Below, piece by piece: positions 40,304 through 52,854 of a stretch of DNA of 64,000 bases. Position numbers and translations under genes: made by a program. This DNA is from Gadus chalcogrammus. Its lineage: Eukaryota; Chordata; Actinopteri; Gadiformes; Gadidae. Below the pieces are notes generated by a model, which saw only the letters and a list, made by a program, of their open reading frames with translations, was not told the origin of the DNA and ran no database searches. The stretch spans positions 12,160,001-12,224,000 of the forward strand of contig NC_079419.1 in assembly GCF_026213295.1 (NCBI RefSeq), written 5' to 3'. Each line of letters begins with the position of its first letter. The first letter of the stretch is position 1.

Positions 40304-41178
40304 TATATATATATATATATATATATATAACAAGGCAGTAAAATGATTGGAATTATTAAAAACAAAAACAGTTTATTTTAGAAAAGTTGGCAGACATCAA
40401 ATGTTCACATGCAGTATTATCTAGTAAAATCATGTTTGAAAATAATAAATTAGGAGAATAAATAATAGGGTGATATCAGCTAGATTGGGCCACTTTTTGG
40501 TAAATCCCTTGGGACAATAACACAATACCATATGCCTTTTCCATGTGTTTTTATGATTAATAATGACTGTTTCTGACAAATTTGTGTTGAAATTATGTAA
40601 TAAAATATAATTATTTAGGCCCTACAGTTCTTGAAACATCAGCTGTGCCAACTTTTTTGGCATGAGCAGTTTCAGTTAAAATGGATGGCCCACGTATTTC
40701 GAGTTATTCGTCCGTAGTCATTTCACGGATTCCTGTTCGTCCGTAGTCATTTCACGGATTCCTGTGAGACCGGGTTGAAAGGGAAATAGTAAATTATCAT
40801 CAATTTTTATTGTAAAAAACAATTGCTTATACAGCCACATAACATTTAAACTGCATTTAACAAATTCAGCTGTATTCAGACAAATTATTAGTGCAATTAA
40901 AACAGCAAGAACAGCACAGATAAGTGAACTGATGTCAGTGGTGTGCGTGCGTGTCTGTCTGTCTGTGACAGACAAATTCATGAATTAATTCATTCATGTT
41001 TTAATTAAACCAGAGGGCAAAAGGCCATACACTGTTGTCTATGACTGGAGGAATGTCTTCACTTAATTTTAAAACACAATTGCTTATAGCCACATAACAT
41101 TTAAACTGCATTACACAAACATATTCATAGTGCCATTAAAACAACAAGAACAGCATAGATCAGTGAACTGATGTCAGT

Positions 41179-41179
<1 letters not shown>

Positions 41180-41254
<75 letters not shown>
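41180..41254. repeat. (GT)n microsatellite
   Basis: About 37 GT units following TGATGTCAGTGG, a site that in the first tandem copy (40930-40970) has only a short GT-rich stretch. Confidence 0.9.
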
Positions 41255-41257
<3 letters not shown>

Positions 41258-41928
41258 GAGAAGTGAAGAGAAGTGTATCTGTGATGAAACATTTTTCAAA
41301 TACAATCTTTGCAAATGAAACCATCGTCATCACGGATACCATTCTGGTGGGGCTTCCGCCCTGACACATGTTCACTGCCAGTCACCTTTCCACTGATGCG
41401 TCATTGCTGTGTGGATCGCGGCACACTCCATGCTCGTGATAAGAGGTGCACACTCACTCTAATTCCTTTCTTTACTCCCTCCCTGTGTTCTTCTAAGGCC
41501 CCCTTCATCCTCTCCTCTTTCCACAGATTGTAGTTTGGCCTTCCTTCTCCTCCCTGTCTTATCTCTGTTCCCTCTCCTCTCTGGTGATTGCTCCTCCTCT
41601 CATTTCCTCTGCACTCCTTTCTCCTCACCTGTTCTCTCCCTTTCGGTCTCCTCTGCTTGTTACCTCTCTTAACCTTCCTCCTCCTCTCACTTCCTCTCTC
41701 TTTCCTTCTCCCTCACTCGTCTCCTCTCGCCTCCTTCTCGTTTGCCATACTCACTGTAAATAAAATATCTACAAGCATTATTATTGGTGGGGGGGTCATG
41801 GTGAGTGTGAGTGTGTTTGTGTGCACATGTGTGTGGGTGCGTGTGTGTGCAACCTGTGCGTGTGTTGGTCGGTGTGCGAGTGTGTGGGTGCGTGTCTGTG
41901 CATGGGTGTGTGTGTATGCACGCACGTA

Positions 41929-41932
<4 letters not shown>

Positions 41933-42023
<91 letters not shown>
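41933..42023. repeat. (CA)n microsatellite
   Basis: About 45 CA units, preceded by a degenerate GT-rich stretch (41795-41915). Confidence 0.9.
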
Positions 42024-42026
<3 letters not shown>

Positions 42027-42721
42027 TATACATACATGAGCTAAGATATCAGTTAGCCTACTCTTCCAAAAATAAAGCATCACTACACAAAAGCTACCAC
42101 CCAGTCATATGTAACAAGCTAAGTTACACAAACACAGCAAAAGTAGTTCACTACATAGGAAGCTAGCCTACTTTGAGTTGCGCTAATTTCACATGACATT
42201 CAACATACAGGTTTTAGTTGAACCAAATGTCATACACATATGTGTATGTGAGTGACACAGAGGATGGCCCATTTTAGCTGAACCAAGTGGCCCATTTTAC
42301 CTCAGTGGGTTAAGGTAAATTGGGCCGCCAAGATAAACATCACTTTTCCCAAAAATATGTTCATATACCAAACTAACAGCATCGTTTGTGATGGATGCCA
42401 TCAAGACACATATTATGCATAGTTTTTTTTATGTGTATGTACGTTTTATTATAGCTGTATCATCCTTATAGTAGTTGAGTTAGATTTGGTATGCCAGGCT
42501 ACTTACCATGCAGCTTTCTGGTGCAGTCTAGATTTGAAGTATTGCCCTGCCCACCATAGCAACTATAAACCAATCAAATCACCCATTACTTGTCAAGCAC
42601 AGTAATGGCAACAGTTTGAAATCCTTTGCAGTCATTGGCCCTAAATTCCAGAGGGGCTGGGACCCCCAAACCTTAAATGGCCCATTTTACCTGATGGCCC
42701 ATTTTACCTGATATCACCTAT

Positions 42722-44461
42722 AAGGAAGGTTCATTGAACACCAATGACTGGTGTTCAATCCTAGGCTGAGCGGTGCTGCGATCTCTAATCTCCGCAGCCT
42801 TCCTGTAAGCAAGATGCCCTAACCCTGACCCGCTTATTACAGGCTTCCTCAATTCATTGTGTGTTGCTTTGCATATTAGCGTCTGAAAATAATGACTTCA
42901 AACATGATTGAGATGACATTCTTGCGTGTTGTATTTCAACTAGAGCTTTGTGGATCTTGAGCTTGTTTGTTCAGGCATGTTTGGATCAGCTCTTGTCTTC
43001 ATTACGGCAATATTTCTGTGGATGAAGAAAGAAAATGGAATATTGGAACAAACCAAACACATTTCACCGGGGGTAACACCACTGGGTTTTGCACTTTTAG
43101 CACTTGAATTCATAACTAACATTGTCATGGTCTCCTATCTCCTATTAAGTCTATCTCCCATTGACTACCTCTCCCCCATCATTATAAGCATGGCCCTTGT
43201 CTTTCTGATTGCTTAGGCTATGCTGCTATCTGTTGTTTAATTATATGAGAATAATAAAAAAAAATAAGAGAGGACTAGGGTGCCATTATATGGCTTGTTT
43301 GTTCAGGCATGTTTGGATCAGTTCTTATCTTCATGACGGCCATATTTCAGTAGATGAAGAAAGAAAAGGTCAAAATTGTAACAAACCAAACACATTTCCT
43401 CGGTTTATAAAGTCCTCTAGGGTGCCATTATATGGAAGATACCAGGACATTGTGGGCACATTTTTACTTTGTCTGCCGTTATTAGCTAATATTAATATTA
43501 ATATGTGACATATTAACAAACTATATACATTTTGTTGTAGTATATGCTCTGAACAGTAAATGGGGTTCATCCTGTTCTCATCCTCTCTGCCAGACCCCTG
43601 TCTCTGACCCCCCACTGTTAAGGTCTTGATAACGGAAGCAACTTGGGGGGTTAGGATGCTTTTTTACAGTCCTTACAATAGAACCTCCAATGGGCTGTGT
43701 GCCAATCTCACCCAAGTATCACATCACACCTTTGGTTCAACCTAGAGGGTGTCGGCAGTTTGTGATTGGCCGTTTCAAATAACGGTGACCCAATGGGAAC
43801 CCCAGGGGATGGACCAGTTTGTATTAACCTAGGGGAACAGATAATGTTGGAAGACCTCTGCTAATGTAACGAGCTTTGTTACACTGTGAGAATTTAACCG
43901 TAGAATCCCTGAAGGACTGGGCTAGAGGTTTTGAGTATCCTGAGAGAGCCCAGAAATGAATCATTAAATGTTGCCTTGGCTCAGTTCTCTGTTTGGAACA
44001 AAGTGCACCTAGATTTGAATCCTCTTCTATACGACCTACAACAAACGACTACAGCAAGCACAGCTGGGAACAATCAAGGTATACGTTTATAATGGGACAA
44101 CAACTTGAGGGAGTACAATTCAGCTTTAGCAATCAGAAAGACGGGTCATGCTTTTAATAATGTGGGATAGGTAGTCAATAGGAGATAGGGGTAGTCCATC
44201 ATAAAGTTAACTATTAATTCAAATGATAAAAGTGGTCAAACCAGTTTATGAAATGTTTGACCCTTTGCAGATATAAGCCTCAAACATATAATAAACTGTG
44301 GCGAATATAATGCCTGTGGAGGGCATTTATATTCCCCTTAAGAAAAACTAAAATGCACCATTTGGGGGCGCTTCCTATCCCACTCTATTATTTTCCACTA
44401 TTTCCACTGTAATCACCACCATCACCACCAAGTAAAAATCTGGGGGGAATTCTGTCTCATA
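42722..44461. repeat. Intergenic block shared with the flanks of D and B-prime
   Basis: About 42722-42970 matches 51538-51785. About 43680-44250 matches 52860-53300. About 43560-44220 also matches 30880-31250. A part of 43110-43220 is an inverted copy of 44120-44220. An 88-codon open frame with hydrophobic segments lies at 42950-43216. Confidence 0.55.
42950..43216 (+). other. 88-codon open frame with three hydrophobic stretches, unrecognised
   Basis: The frame starts at ATG and ends TAG. Hydrophobic stretches lie at about residues 10-24, 45-55 and 59-88, with MKKENG between. Related DNA at 43285-43440, 30090-30230 and (inverted) 44120-44220 carries stops and frameshifts, so the frame is part of a local repeat family. 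It may be a chance ORF. No known family is recognised. Confidence 0.15.
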
Positions 44462-47400
44462 TCACACGGTGCGTTCCCTCTCAAGCTCCACAGTGGCCCC
44501 CCATGCCCACAGCCTGTCATTGTTTATCAAACAGATTTGATTATGGATCAGTTGTCACCTCTAGCCTATTATTGATTATGGATGAGTTGTTACCTCCGCC
44601 CCTTGGCCTGTTATTGATTATGGATCAGTTGTTACCGTCGGCCTGTTATGTATTATGGAGCAGTTGCTACCTCCAGCCCTCGGCCTGTTATTGATTATTG
44701 ATCAGTTGTTACCTACAGCCTATTATTGATTATGTATCAGTTGTTACCTCCGGCCCTCGGCCTGTTATTGATTATGGATCATTTGTTACCTCTGGACCTC
44801 AGCCTGTGCGGTGGAGTCTGCCAGCTCTCTCCCCTGGGTCTCTGGGAGCAGGAAGGCGAGGGATCCACCCACCAGGGTGAGACTGCTGAACACTACGATG
44901 GGTATGGAGTAGTGGTACACCACCAGCAGGTTGAGTGGGGGAGCCAACAGCCCTGCCACTCTAGTCGCGATGCCCCCTAGTCCAGTTGCAGTTTGTCTGA
45001 AAACATCATCATCAAAATGGTAGTCATCATAAATCATCATCAATTGTAATCATTATCCACATCAATTGTAACTCAACACCCTCATCATCTTCATCATTAA
45101 CACAAATCTTCATCAGCACCATCATCAGCGACGCACAATTATCTTCAGCAACATCAATCACCTTCATCTTCATCATCACCACAACATAGGGTAGGAGTGG
45201 AAAACTAACTAAAACTCAGAGGTCCACTCAAAGGACCTCAAGTTGTGTTGTTGTCTTACCTCGAGGATGTGGGAAACAGCTCCTGAATGTAAACGTTGCA
45301 TACGCTCCCAGCCCAGTTCATCAGGATCCGCCCCATGATAGCCAACACGGTCACACCGACGGCATTTCCTGGAATGCCACAGAGAGGAACCGCATATGTA
45401 GCCAAATATTCCATCTTTAGCTTCAAAGAAACCTCTGATTTATTACTAAAGAAGACAGTCTTATCCACAGCGCCTTACAGTGAACACAGATGAATGTCAT
45501 TAAAGGTGGAGCGTGAGACATTTAGTGAAGTTGAAGATGGCAACCAACTGTGTTGCATACGTGTTACCAACACCCCTACACTGTCCCGTATGAAATGTGT
45601 GTAACCTGCGGGAACAGCCAGGATGCAGAGGCACAGCAGACCTCCCACCAGAACGGTGGACATCAGGGATAACTTCCTGCCTGCGAGCTCCAACAGCCAG
45701 AAGCACAGCAGATGAGCTGGTATCTCTGTGAGTCCGAACAGCAGCTGGGTCAGGAAGATGTCCAGCCCAAACTTCCCCACGTTAAACGTGAGGCAGAAAT
45801 AGGAGAGGTTCAATGCAAACCTAAAAGATTTGATAGGAAAGAATTTAGGAAAAGTATTCTTTATCATGTTACACAACGCTTATTGACGTTGCTTATTTCC
45901 GTTATTTCTCGAGGACAAATTCTTTTCAGATTTTGAATTCTAATGACAGGGCCAAAAGGGATACAACAGCACACAAACAGATAATTATTAGGGGCCGGGC
46001 AGCAAAGCTGCAGGACTCAATTGTTCTTGCCAGAATTATTCTTCCTCCTAAGAAATCAATGTTCCCATGTATGAAAATGTGCCAAACTTTGCACATAAAT
46101 CCAAACCTATGCCAAACTTCATCCATCTCTGCTGTATGCTAATACTCGCTAGCCTACAGCGCTAAAGCAACCATTAAAAAAATAAGAAGAATAACAAATC
46201 AAAAATACATGGTATCATTTTGCAATTTAAAATAGAAAATAAAACTAAAACTAGCCCCGATAGAGCAGAAACTTTTTAATGCTTTGATTTGGCAGCAATT
46301 TTGAAGGCCTCAACTCTATTTTTTTCAATTGAAGCCAAACTCACAACACTTCATCTCCAGACTTTCCTCCACAAACGCAAAAAATCCCCAATTTGAATGA
46401 TCTAAAATTGGGCCCACAGTGCATTTAAATGTTTTACTCTATACAGTTGTGTAAACCAATACTGCAAATTCTTATAAAATAAATCGCTGATGTTCAAGGA
46501 AATGAATCCCAAAATTTTGAAGTCACTGTAGATTTAGATTACGACTACAACTCACCATGGTAATGTTAAGATCAGGAAGCGTTTTCGAAGCACAGGTGAT
46601 GTGATAAGGACCCTTATGCCCCCTTTCTCCACTGTCTTATTCACTGCTATCTGTTATGGATTAGATGAGATTAGATTAGAAACACATTTTCAGTAGCAAA
46701 AATTGAATTCCCCATCTCGAAAATTAATAGTTACAAGTATCTGTATCTTATATAGAAATAAATAAATATGATAATAATTCGAAACATAACGATATAAATC
46801 TGCAAGTTCTAAGGATAAAGGGGGCTTTATATAATGCCTAAAAAGTTAGTTATAAATAAGAAGGCTAACCTAATATGCAATCTTATGATGCTTGATAAAG
46901 TAAATAAGTAGATACATAACGTATAATAAGTCAAATCAATAGACCTAAATTGATATAATATGATAAATACACTTTTTAAGATGATAATTAGATGTGGGCC
47001 TATCATTTCTTTATGACCCTTTGCAAGATACCTTTTCGAATAGGGATTCTGGAACGGTGCGTCTGTTGATGGCCGCAGCTTTGAGGATCAACTCTTTGGC
47101 CTCCTCTGTCCTCCCCCTGTCCAGCAGCCAGCGGGCCGACTCCGGTATAAACCTTTACAAAAGTAAGGTGAAATGACTTTCATTGAAGCAGCACTGAGCA
47201 ACCCCCTGGCAGTGATATTTTATTTGCTACATTTAAGCCTATATCCCCCAATAATTATGCTGTTATGACTTAACCTATTATGAATGAATGTGAATATCTA
47301 GTAGATATCCCTGTCAAGACATGTCCGGTGAGTCGGTATCTAGCGCCTAATGAGGTAACACAATGGTGATTGCCTGTGAGAGCTTGTGTCCCACTGATGA

Positions 47401-49499
47401 AAGCCCTTGCATTTGCAGGAAAAGAACGTAACAAACTATGTATTTGTTGTATTATTTCCCTTAAACTCAAATATTTACAGGTGAAATATATAAAGGTTCC
47501 CAAGCTTAATTTAAAACCAAAGATTTGTTGGACTAAAAAAGTTGTAAAGCAAATTACCATAAATGTACTTTGCAGTAAATTCACAATTTTAAATTGTTTA
47601 ATGAAATTAAATAAAATATGAAGGCAAATAGCCCATTGATAAATGATGTATGATTCATATTCTAGGGCCCCCTCAATCATCATTACTTGTGATCCCTGTC
47701 TCCCACTGCTGCACGTCGTGACCCATACATACCATATGTAGACAGCAACCAGGCCCATCGGCGCCGCCATGACAAACTGAGCCAGCCTCCAATCCCGGAT
47801 AAAGAAGATGAGCACCGCCAGAAACGCCTGCCCGAAAGCCCCGAAGAACTGGCTCCCACACGAGCCCAGGGAGCGCTTGGTTATCCCTATCCACTCGGTC
47901 GCTGCAGGGAAGGAGAGCCATGCTCGTGGGTCAATATTCACCCGGCAGTAGCCCACCACGTAGCATAAACCTTTTAAGATCCAACGTGTGTCGACAAAGG
48001 CCATTGGTGTTTTGCGCCTAAGGTCCAAGAAATAATGGATGGAAAACAGCTTTTTCTTAACGTGTCATTCAAACCCGCACTGTGTCCTTTTTTCAACTGC
48101 AGCTCAGTTCTCTGTTGGGGGGGGGGGGGGGGGGGGGGGGTATCAATAAATCGTTCAGCTTCAGAAAAGGTTCAGCTTCACATTATTCTGTATTTGAAGT
48201 CTTTGGATGGAATTGTCTGAACACTAACAGATTTTCATATTCACATCCAAGGTTGTGGTGAATAACTTACACTTATTGTTAGACTGATGTATCTGCCTTT
48301 ACATTATATTTGTACTGGGTTCTGAACTGACTGAAGACTACAAAGAGAAGAGAAAGAGATGTATTGCATACATTGCACTCACTCAGCACGATGCAGTTGA
48401 TCCGGAAGCCCCCATACCCCACGCCCACCCCGAACTGGGAGGCCAGATATAAGTAGTAGTTGGGACACAGGCCAGTTGTGAGCATGAATATAAAAAGGAA
48501 CATCACTGGAATCTGAGTGGTCCGTCTGCGGCCAAACCTGGCAGAAAAATGGGTTTCATCGTTTTTATGTAGAATTTTTACAAATTGCTTGTTTCGGAAT
48601 ATAAAGATAAAACAAAGTGTTCGAGAGTAAGCAATATCTTTTTATGATGAATCTTGATGTGTGAAATACATAGACAAGGATACAGAATAAATAATAACGC
48701 AAAACTTGAATCGTCATGTTGACTCAAAGATATGTATTTTATAAGACACAAATGTCAATGTCCTCCAAGTGGGAGGAAATAATGATATCGTCCTTCAGAG
48801 GGCTTCAGTGGAATCCACACAAGATACATATATATATATTTTTTATCCTAATATTTATTGATTTGCGATAGATGTCATATCGGCACAAAAAAAATCATTG
48901 TAATATCGTGAGTTATCACAGCTTAGAACGTAACAAATAAAACTCACGATTCTCCTAAAGGTCCGAACAGTAGTGAACCAGTAAGAATGCCCGCCATCAA
49001 CACCGTTTGGGCCACCGCCACCATGTTCGCCTTGTCACAAACTAGATCAAACTGTAGGAACCACATAGAGCTGTGAAAAAATAACTTCTCGAAACCACAA
49101 ATGCTATAACACATTACGACTTACATCGGTGACTATGGTGGCCTGGTACAGGGTCTGGTCGTACACCCATCCGTCCCGGCAGGCGGTGGTGTGGTTCAGG
49201 CCATACTGGCGGATGGAGTCCAGGGTCCAGTTCACCGGAGCGTACATCAGACACCGGCTGAGGGAGCCGTCTGGCTCCCGGGGAACGGTCAGGTTCAGCT
49301 GCTCCTTTTCTGTCAGGTTGGGACCGGCCCCCAGGATCCACTCCGTGTTACAGTGGCGCTCCGGGTCTGATTCCACAAAGAGGATGCTCGCGAAGGTCAA
49401 TGATAGTAAAAAGCAGGGGATCCATATGGCTATAAGTATAGTCTTCTGAAATAAACCAAAGTCTCCAATGGCCCTCAGGATCTCTCCGAAGTCCGCCAT
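44462..49499 (-). CDS. slc22a13: SLC22-family organic ion transporter, copy C (slc22a13-like), ten coding exons
   Basis: Exons: 49125-49499, 48948-49051, 48383-48537, 47733-47901, 47032-47152, 46556-46650, 45606-45820, 45260-45368, 44790-44996, 44462-44513. Exons 1-9 match copies A and B in length and phase. The product is about 533 residues. It keeps the four sequons and paired cysteines of the first loop, [37 protein letters not shown] and LPETQG. The last exon is unlike that of A and B: it encodes [16 protein letters not shown] and then TGA. It was found by phase and by a matching exon in copy D. If it is not used, a TAA formed by the exon 9 donor would end the protein after AEVQR. Intron 5 is short and lacks the gypsy relic. 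The sequence is intact. Confidence 0.85.
44514..44790 (-). repeat. Tandem donor-bearing minisatellite in intron 9 of copy C
   Basis: About seven units of 33-40 bp. On the minus strand each reads GAGGTAACAACTGATCC, then ATAATCAATAACAGGCC. The unit next to exon 9 contains the real donor (44790/44789), and the one next to exon 10 ends as its acceptor (CAATGACAG, 44514). Confidence 0.85.
48117..48141. repeat. Poly-G tract in intron 3 of copy C
   Basis: About 24 consecutive G between TTGG and TATCAATAAATCG. In the minus-strand transcript it is poly-C. Copies A, B and B-prime have ordinary sequence here. Its length could be a sequencing or assembly artefact. Confidence 0.7.
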
Positions 49500-49565
49500 G
49501 GTCCCCGGAATGAAAACATATGTTCTGAGACGTTACTCACAAGATTGTTTTACATAATCTAGTCC

Positions 49566-49579
49566 ATCAATGTTTAACC
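49566..49579 (-). promoter_or_regulatory. Candidate HNF1-like site upstream of copy C
   Basis: The third instance of GGTTAAACATTGAT at the same distance from the ATG as in A and B. Copy D has no match in its upstream region. Confidence 0.35.
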
Positions 49580-49639
49580 TTTTTGCTCATTATCTTCAAA
49601 GAGGTCAAGGTTTCATAAGAGGTAAAAGGGAAAACAAGC

Positions 49640-50625
49640 ATTAAGCAGGAAAGGCCAGATGCTGCAACCATGCAAAAAGACAGTCGATGGAAAGTCCTTT
49701 CTTTGTAGAGTACAGACTGGCCCTGGCTTGCTTCAGCCAATCAGCATTGCATATCCTGAGTATCCTGTTTAACATTACACTGTGAATCATGCTTTGAGAC
49801 ACCAGGGCCATGGTTACTACAGGAATTTACACAATAAGGGCATCACTGGATTAACCGTTTTGGACAACAATGAAATTGAAGCCTGAGTATATTTTTTATC
49901 TCCTGTAGTTAGAAGTGATAAGCCTGTCAGTGTTACTGAGTACTGTGAACAGACACATTTCTAGCAATTCTGGCGCCCAAGACGAGATCACTCAAGCGCG
50001 CACACATCATCACACAAATGCACACAAACAAACACACAGCACACTAATCCAACTGCTGATCGTCGGCAGCAAAGGTAGACCGATCAGTCGGCTCCCGTCT
50101 CCCCGACATGGTCAAAAAAGTGCGAAGAACACCTGACTGACTACGACTTGAGCGTACGTTATGCGCTTGCGCGAGACGTAATGTCTCCATCACAGAAGGC
50201 CACACTGATCTGTACTGTGGCCCAAAAAAAACACCCAGAAATGACGGAACATCTCTCTAGACCAAAACACAGAGCATGCTATCGTCCGTCATTGTTGTCA
50301 GCAGAGATTGTTGAGTAGTAAAGAAGAATTATTGTCATTACGGAAAAATCGAAGTAGGATGATACTGTCGTTCTCTGGCTTCTTCTTGTGGAAGAAGAAA
50401 GAAATGTGTGAAGTCATGGATACAACAACGACAGGCTCAAGGAGTTTTCCTGAATTAAATTGTTGTGTTTCTATTGTGATTATTCAGAAGGATCAATAAA
50501 AATCACATAAATCATAATGGCCTTATCACTGCAAAGTCAACACACTAGCGTCATAGCTGCTCCACCAATCAGATTTGTCAGACTGAACAATTTGGTCAAG
50601 GCCGATTCGAGATGTAGAATCAGCG
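49640..50625. other. Intergenic sequence between C and D, unassigned
   Basis: About 49905-50000 matches the copy B upstream region. A short CA-rich stretch lies at 49998-50040. No gene was recognised; the frames at 49915 and 50308 have no known features. Confidence 0.4.
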
Positions 50626-50627
50626 GA

Positions 50628-50745
50628 TAAGAACACAGACGGGGTGTCCAGAACACAGACGGGGTGTCCAGAACACAGACGGGGTGTCCAGAACACAGAC
50701 GGGGCGTCCAGAACACCGACGGCGTGTCCAGAACACCGACGGCTT
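50628..50745 (+). repeat. 20-bp tandem repeat, about six units
   Basis: The unit GAACACAGACGGGGTGTCCA is repeated with slight change at the end (GAACACCGACGGCGTGTCCA). Because 20 is not a multiple of 3, all frames stay open across it, which explains the spurious repeat-rich ORFs here. Confidence 0.9.
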
Positions 50746-50749
50746 TGAC

Positions 50750-52100
50750 GATGGCCGATCGCAGAGAACACACCAAGTAGACTTCTGCACCGATCTTGCC
50801 AGACCGATGACCGATAATCTTGTTGGGGTGTCTGTGCCTTTAGACATACAGAGAGACACACAAATGATGTACACGTGTTAAGGGAGAGGTCCTCCGTGTT
50901 CCTGGCAAGTTTCAAGTTCCTGCCTTCTTCTTACGAGGACATTCGATGGAAATGGAGCATTAGCGCATATCTTGGAACTTTGAATTTTTTTGGAAATGGC
51001 GCTGTGACCTAATTTTTTGAGCCATCGACGCACAATTTTTTACACAGGGGTACAGGGTCATGGCCTCTTTCTGCATGGCAATATAGAGGCCGTCGATTTT
51101 GCTTACTTCTGAAGCTTACTTGGGGAATAATATTTGTAGATTAGCAAAGATTGAATTTGAATCAATTCACAGATTTTTAGTAGCCAACCTTTAGAATAAC
51201 AATAGGTATCCACATATACTCTGTGAATACCTAAAAATGAAATACATATATATATATTTATATGTATTTTAATTATTTTAAATGTTTTGCATTTTTTATT
51301 TTATAATAAAGGTAAATATTGGGGGGTAGGTGTTGCCTATGCCTAGAAAGTCCCTTGACCATGCATAACGATATGGCTTGATATTCAAAAAGGAAAAATA
51401 AGAGAAAGGGATATATGCGTCTTGCAAATTAAAGTGAACAATCTTAACAAGGCAGTAAAATAATTGGCATGTACAAAATACAAAAACAGTAAAATTATGT
51501 ATCGAAAATAATAAGCTATGAGAATATTATAAGGAAGGATCCTTGAACACCAATAACTTTGGTGTTTAATTCTAGGCTGAGCGGTACTGCAATCCCTAAT
51601 CTCCACAGCCTTCCTATAAGGAAGCTGCCCTAACCTTGACTCTTGTATTACAGGCTTCCTGAATAAACTGTGTATTGCTTTGCATATTAGCGTCAGAGAA
51701 TAGTTAGTTCAAACATGACTGAGATGACATCCTTCTGTGTTGTATTTCAACTAAAATTTCGTGGATCATGTGCTTGTTTGCTCAAGATCGTTCCCGAAAT
51801 TCAGCCATGGTGCAGAATTACAGCTACTACGAGCCAGTGGCACATTGAGCTTTCCCCAAATGAGCCATTTCGGTGTCTGTAGCTTTAAGGCAAATGAGGA
51901 GGAGAGAGGCGGGTCAAGGAGGCGGTCGGGGGTGTGGCCCTGAACAGCTTGCTGACAGGGTACCATGCACTCTGTTTACAGTGGATGTATCGCAATGTGT
52001 CTGTAAATATTCTAGAACACTCTGGGTGCTCCGGCGGGAGTCCTGGAGCTCTATATCTTAATAATATCATATTATAAATAGATATCCATATCATATAATA
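50750..52100. other. Intergenic sequence, partly duplicated elsewhere
   Basis: About 51538-51785 matches 42722-42970. About 50840-51240 resembles 39465-39700 (GAGAGACACACAAA, CAAGTTTCAAGTTCCT, CTGTGAATACCTAAAAATG). No gene was recognised. Confidence 0.45.
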
Positions 52101-52227
52101 TATATTATCACGTCCAAAAGCTGTGTGCGCCTCCAGGCGATATTCTGAATCTCAAACGACTGTGTCAGGTTCTCCGTCCGACACCTCTGGTTCCTCCACT
52201 TCCACATCAATCTGAAGTAGACTGAAC

Positions 52228-52495
52228 CGCGACATGGAGGAGAAAGGGATGGTTGCCCTCGATTGTCTCCCGCCGGAGCCCCGATGCCGAGGCACCACCG
52301 GCTCGGCAGCGGACAGCGCCGTGCCTTGGCCCCGCAGCGGTGGTGCTTAGCAGCGGTGGTGCTTAGCAGCGGTGGTGCTTAGCAGTGGTGGTGCCTCGCT
52401 GCAGCGGGCAGCGGGGTTCCGGCGGGAGACAATCGCGGGCAACAATCCCTTTCTCCTCCATGTGGCGGTTCATGTCCTTCAGGGAGTCAGAGCCA
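52228..52495. repeat. Imperfect inverted repeat with a GC-rich loop
   Basis: The left side (52228-52290: CGACATGGAGGAGAAAGGG, then GATTGTCTCCCGCCGGAG) and right side (about 52405-52475) are inverted copies. The loop contains three AGCAGCGGTGGTGCTT units. The minus-strand frame at 52363-52737 crosses one arm and has no recognised domain. It could be a local palindromic duplication. Confidence 0.5.
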
Positions 52496-52854
52496 AAGTT
52501 CCTTTCCCCCAATTCCCTCTCAACTATGGCTGAGATAACCCCCACTACAGTATCGTTGTGGAAATACCAGAGACGTGAGAACCGACGTGTTATGCGCCAT
52601 AACACCAACAGCAGAACGGTTATCCAAATAACAAAGAAGTGTACAGTGTGTGTTATCACACACACACACACACATGTGGCGCTCGCACAAACATAGCTCA
52701 TTGTCTCATTGGCGGGCCAAATTCTCTGGGGGTGCAAGGCAGAGAAAGGGGAGGTAGCTTGGTCCCTTATGATGACATATGGGGCCCCATTCCAAATCAG
52801 CGTGCCTGAGTTTCCATTTTTTCAAAGGCGAGCAGGATACCTAGTGCTCGTTTT

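Larger units (their letters stand above)
40468..42718. mobile_element. Probable 2.25-kb non-autonomous element with TA-flanked inverted ends
   Basis: The left end GGGTGATATCAG...TGGGCCA and the inverse of the right end, GGTGATATCAGGTAAAATGG, agree over about 25 bp, and both are bordered by TA. Inside are a 250-bp tandem duplication (about 40828-40945 against 41078-41185), a 29-bp direct repeat at 40707-40763, two dinucleotide arrays and a pyrimidine-rich tract (41455-41745). No transposase was recognised. Confidence 0.5.

Noticed and set aside
44786..44790. TAA formed at the exon 9 donor as the natural stop of copy C
   Set aside because: All copies show CAG-AG/GTAA, including A and B where a good last exon exists, so it is a property of the donor. 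A phase-matched exon was found downstream for C as well.
47270..48028. 252-codon frame as a separate gene
   Set aside because: Only 47733-47901 of it is coding (exon 4 of copy C); the rest is intron read-through on both sides.
50526..50915. Three overlapping minus-strand frames with repeated TPSVFW-like words
   Set aside because: A 20-bp tandem repeat without stops keeps all frames open; there is no other coding evidence.
52363..52737. 124-codon minus-strand frame as a gene
   Set aside because: It crosses a palindromic arm and a CA run; no known domain was recognised and the homologous arm has a different continuation.
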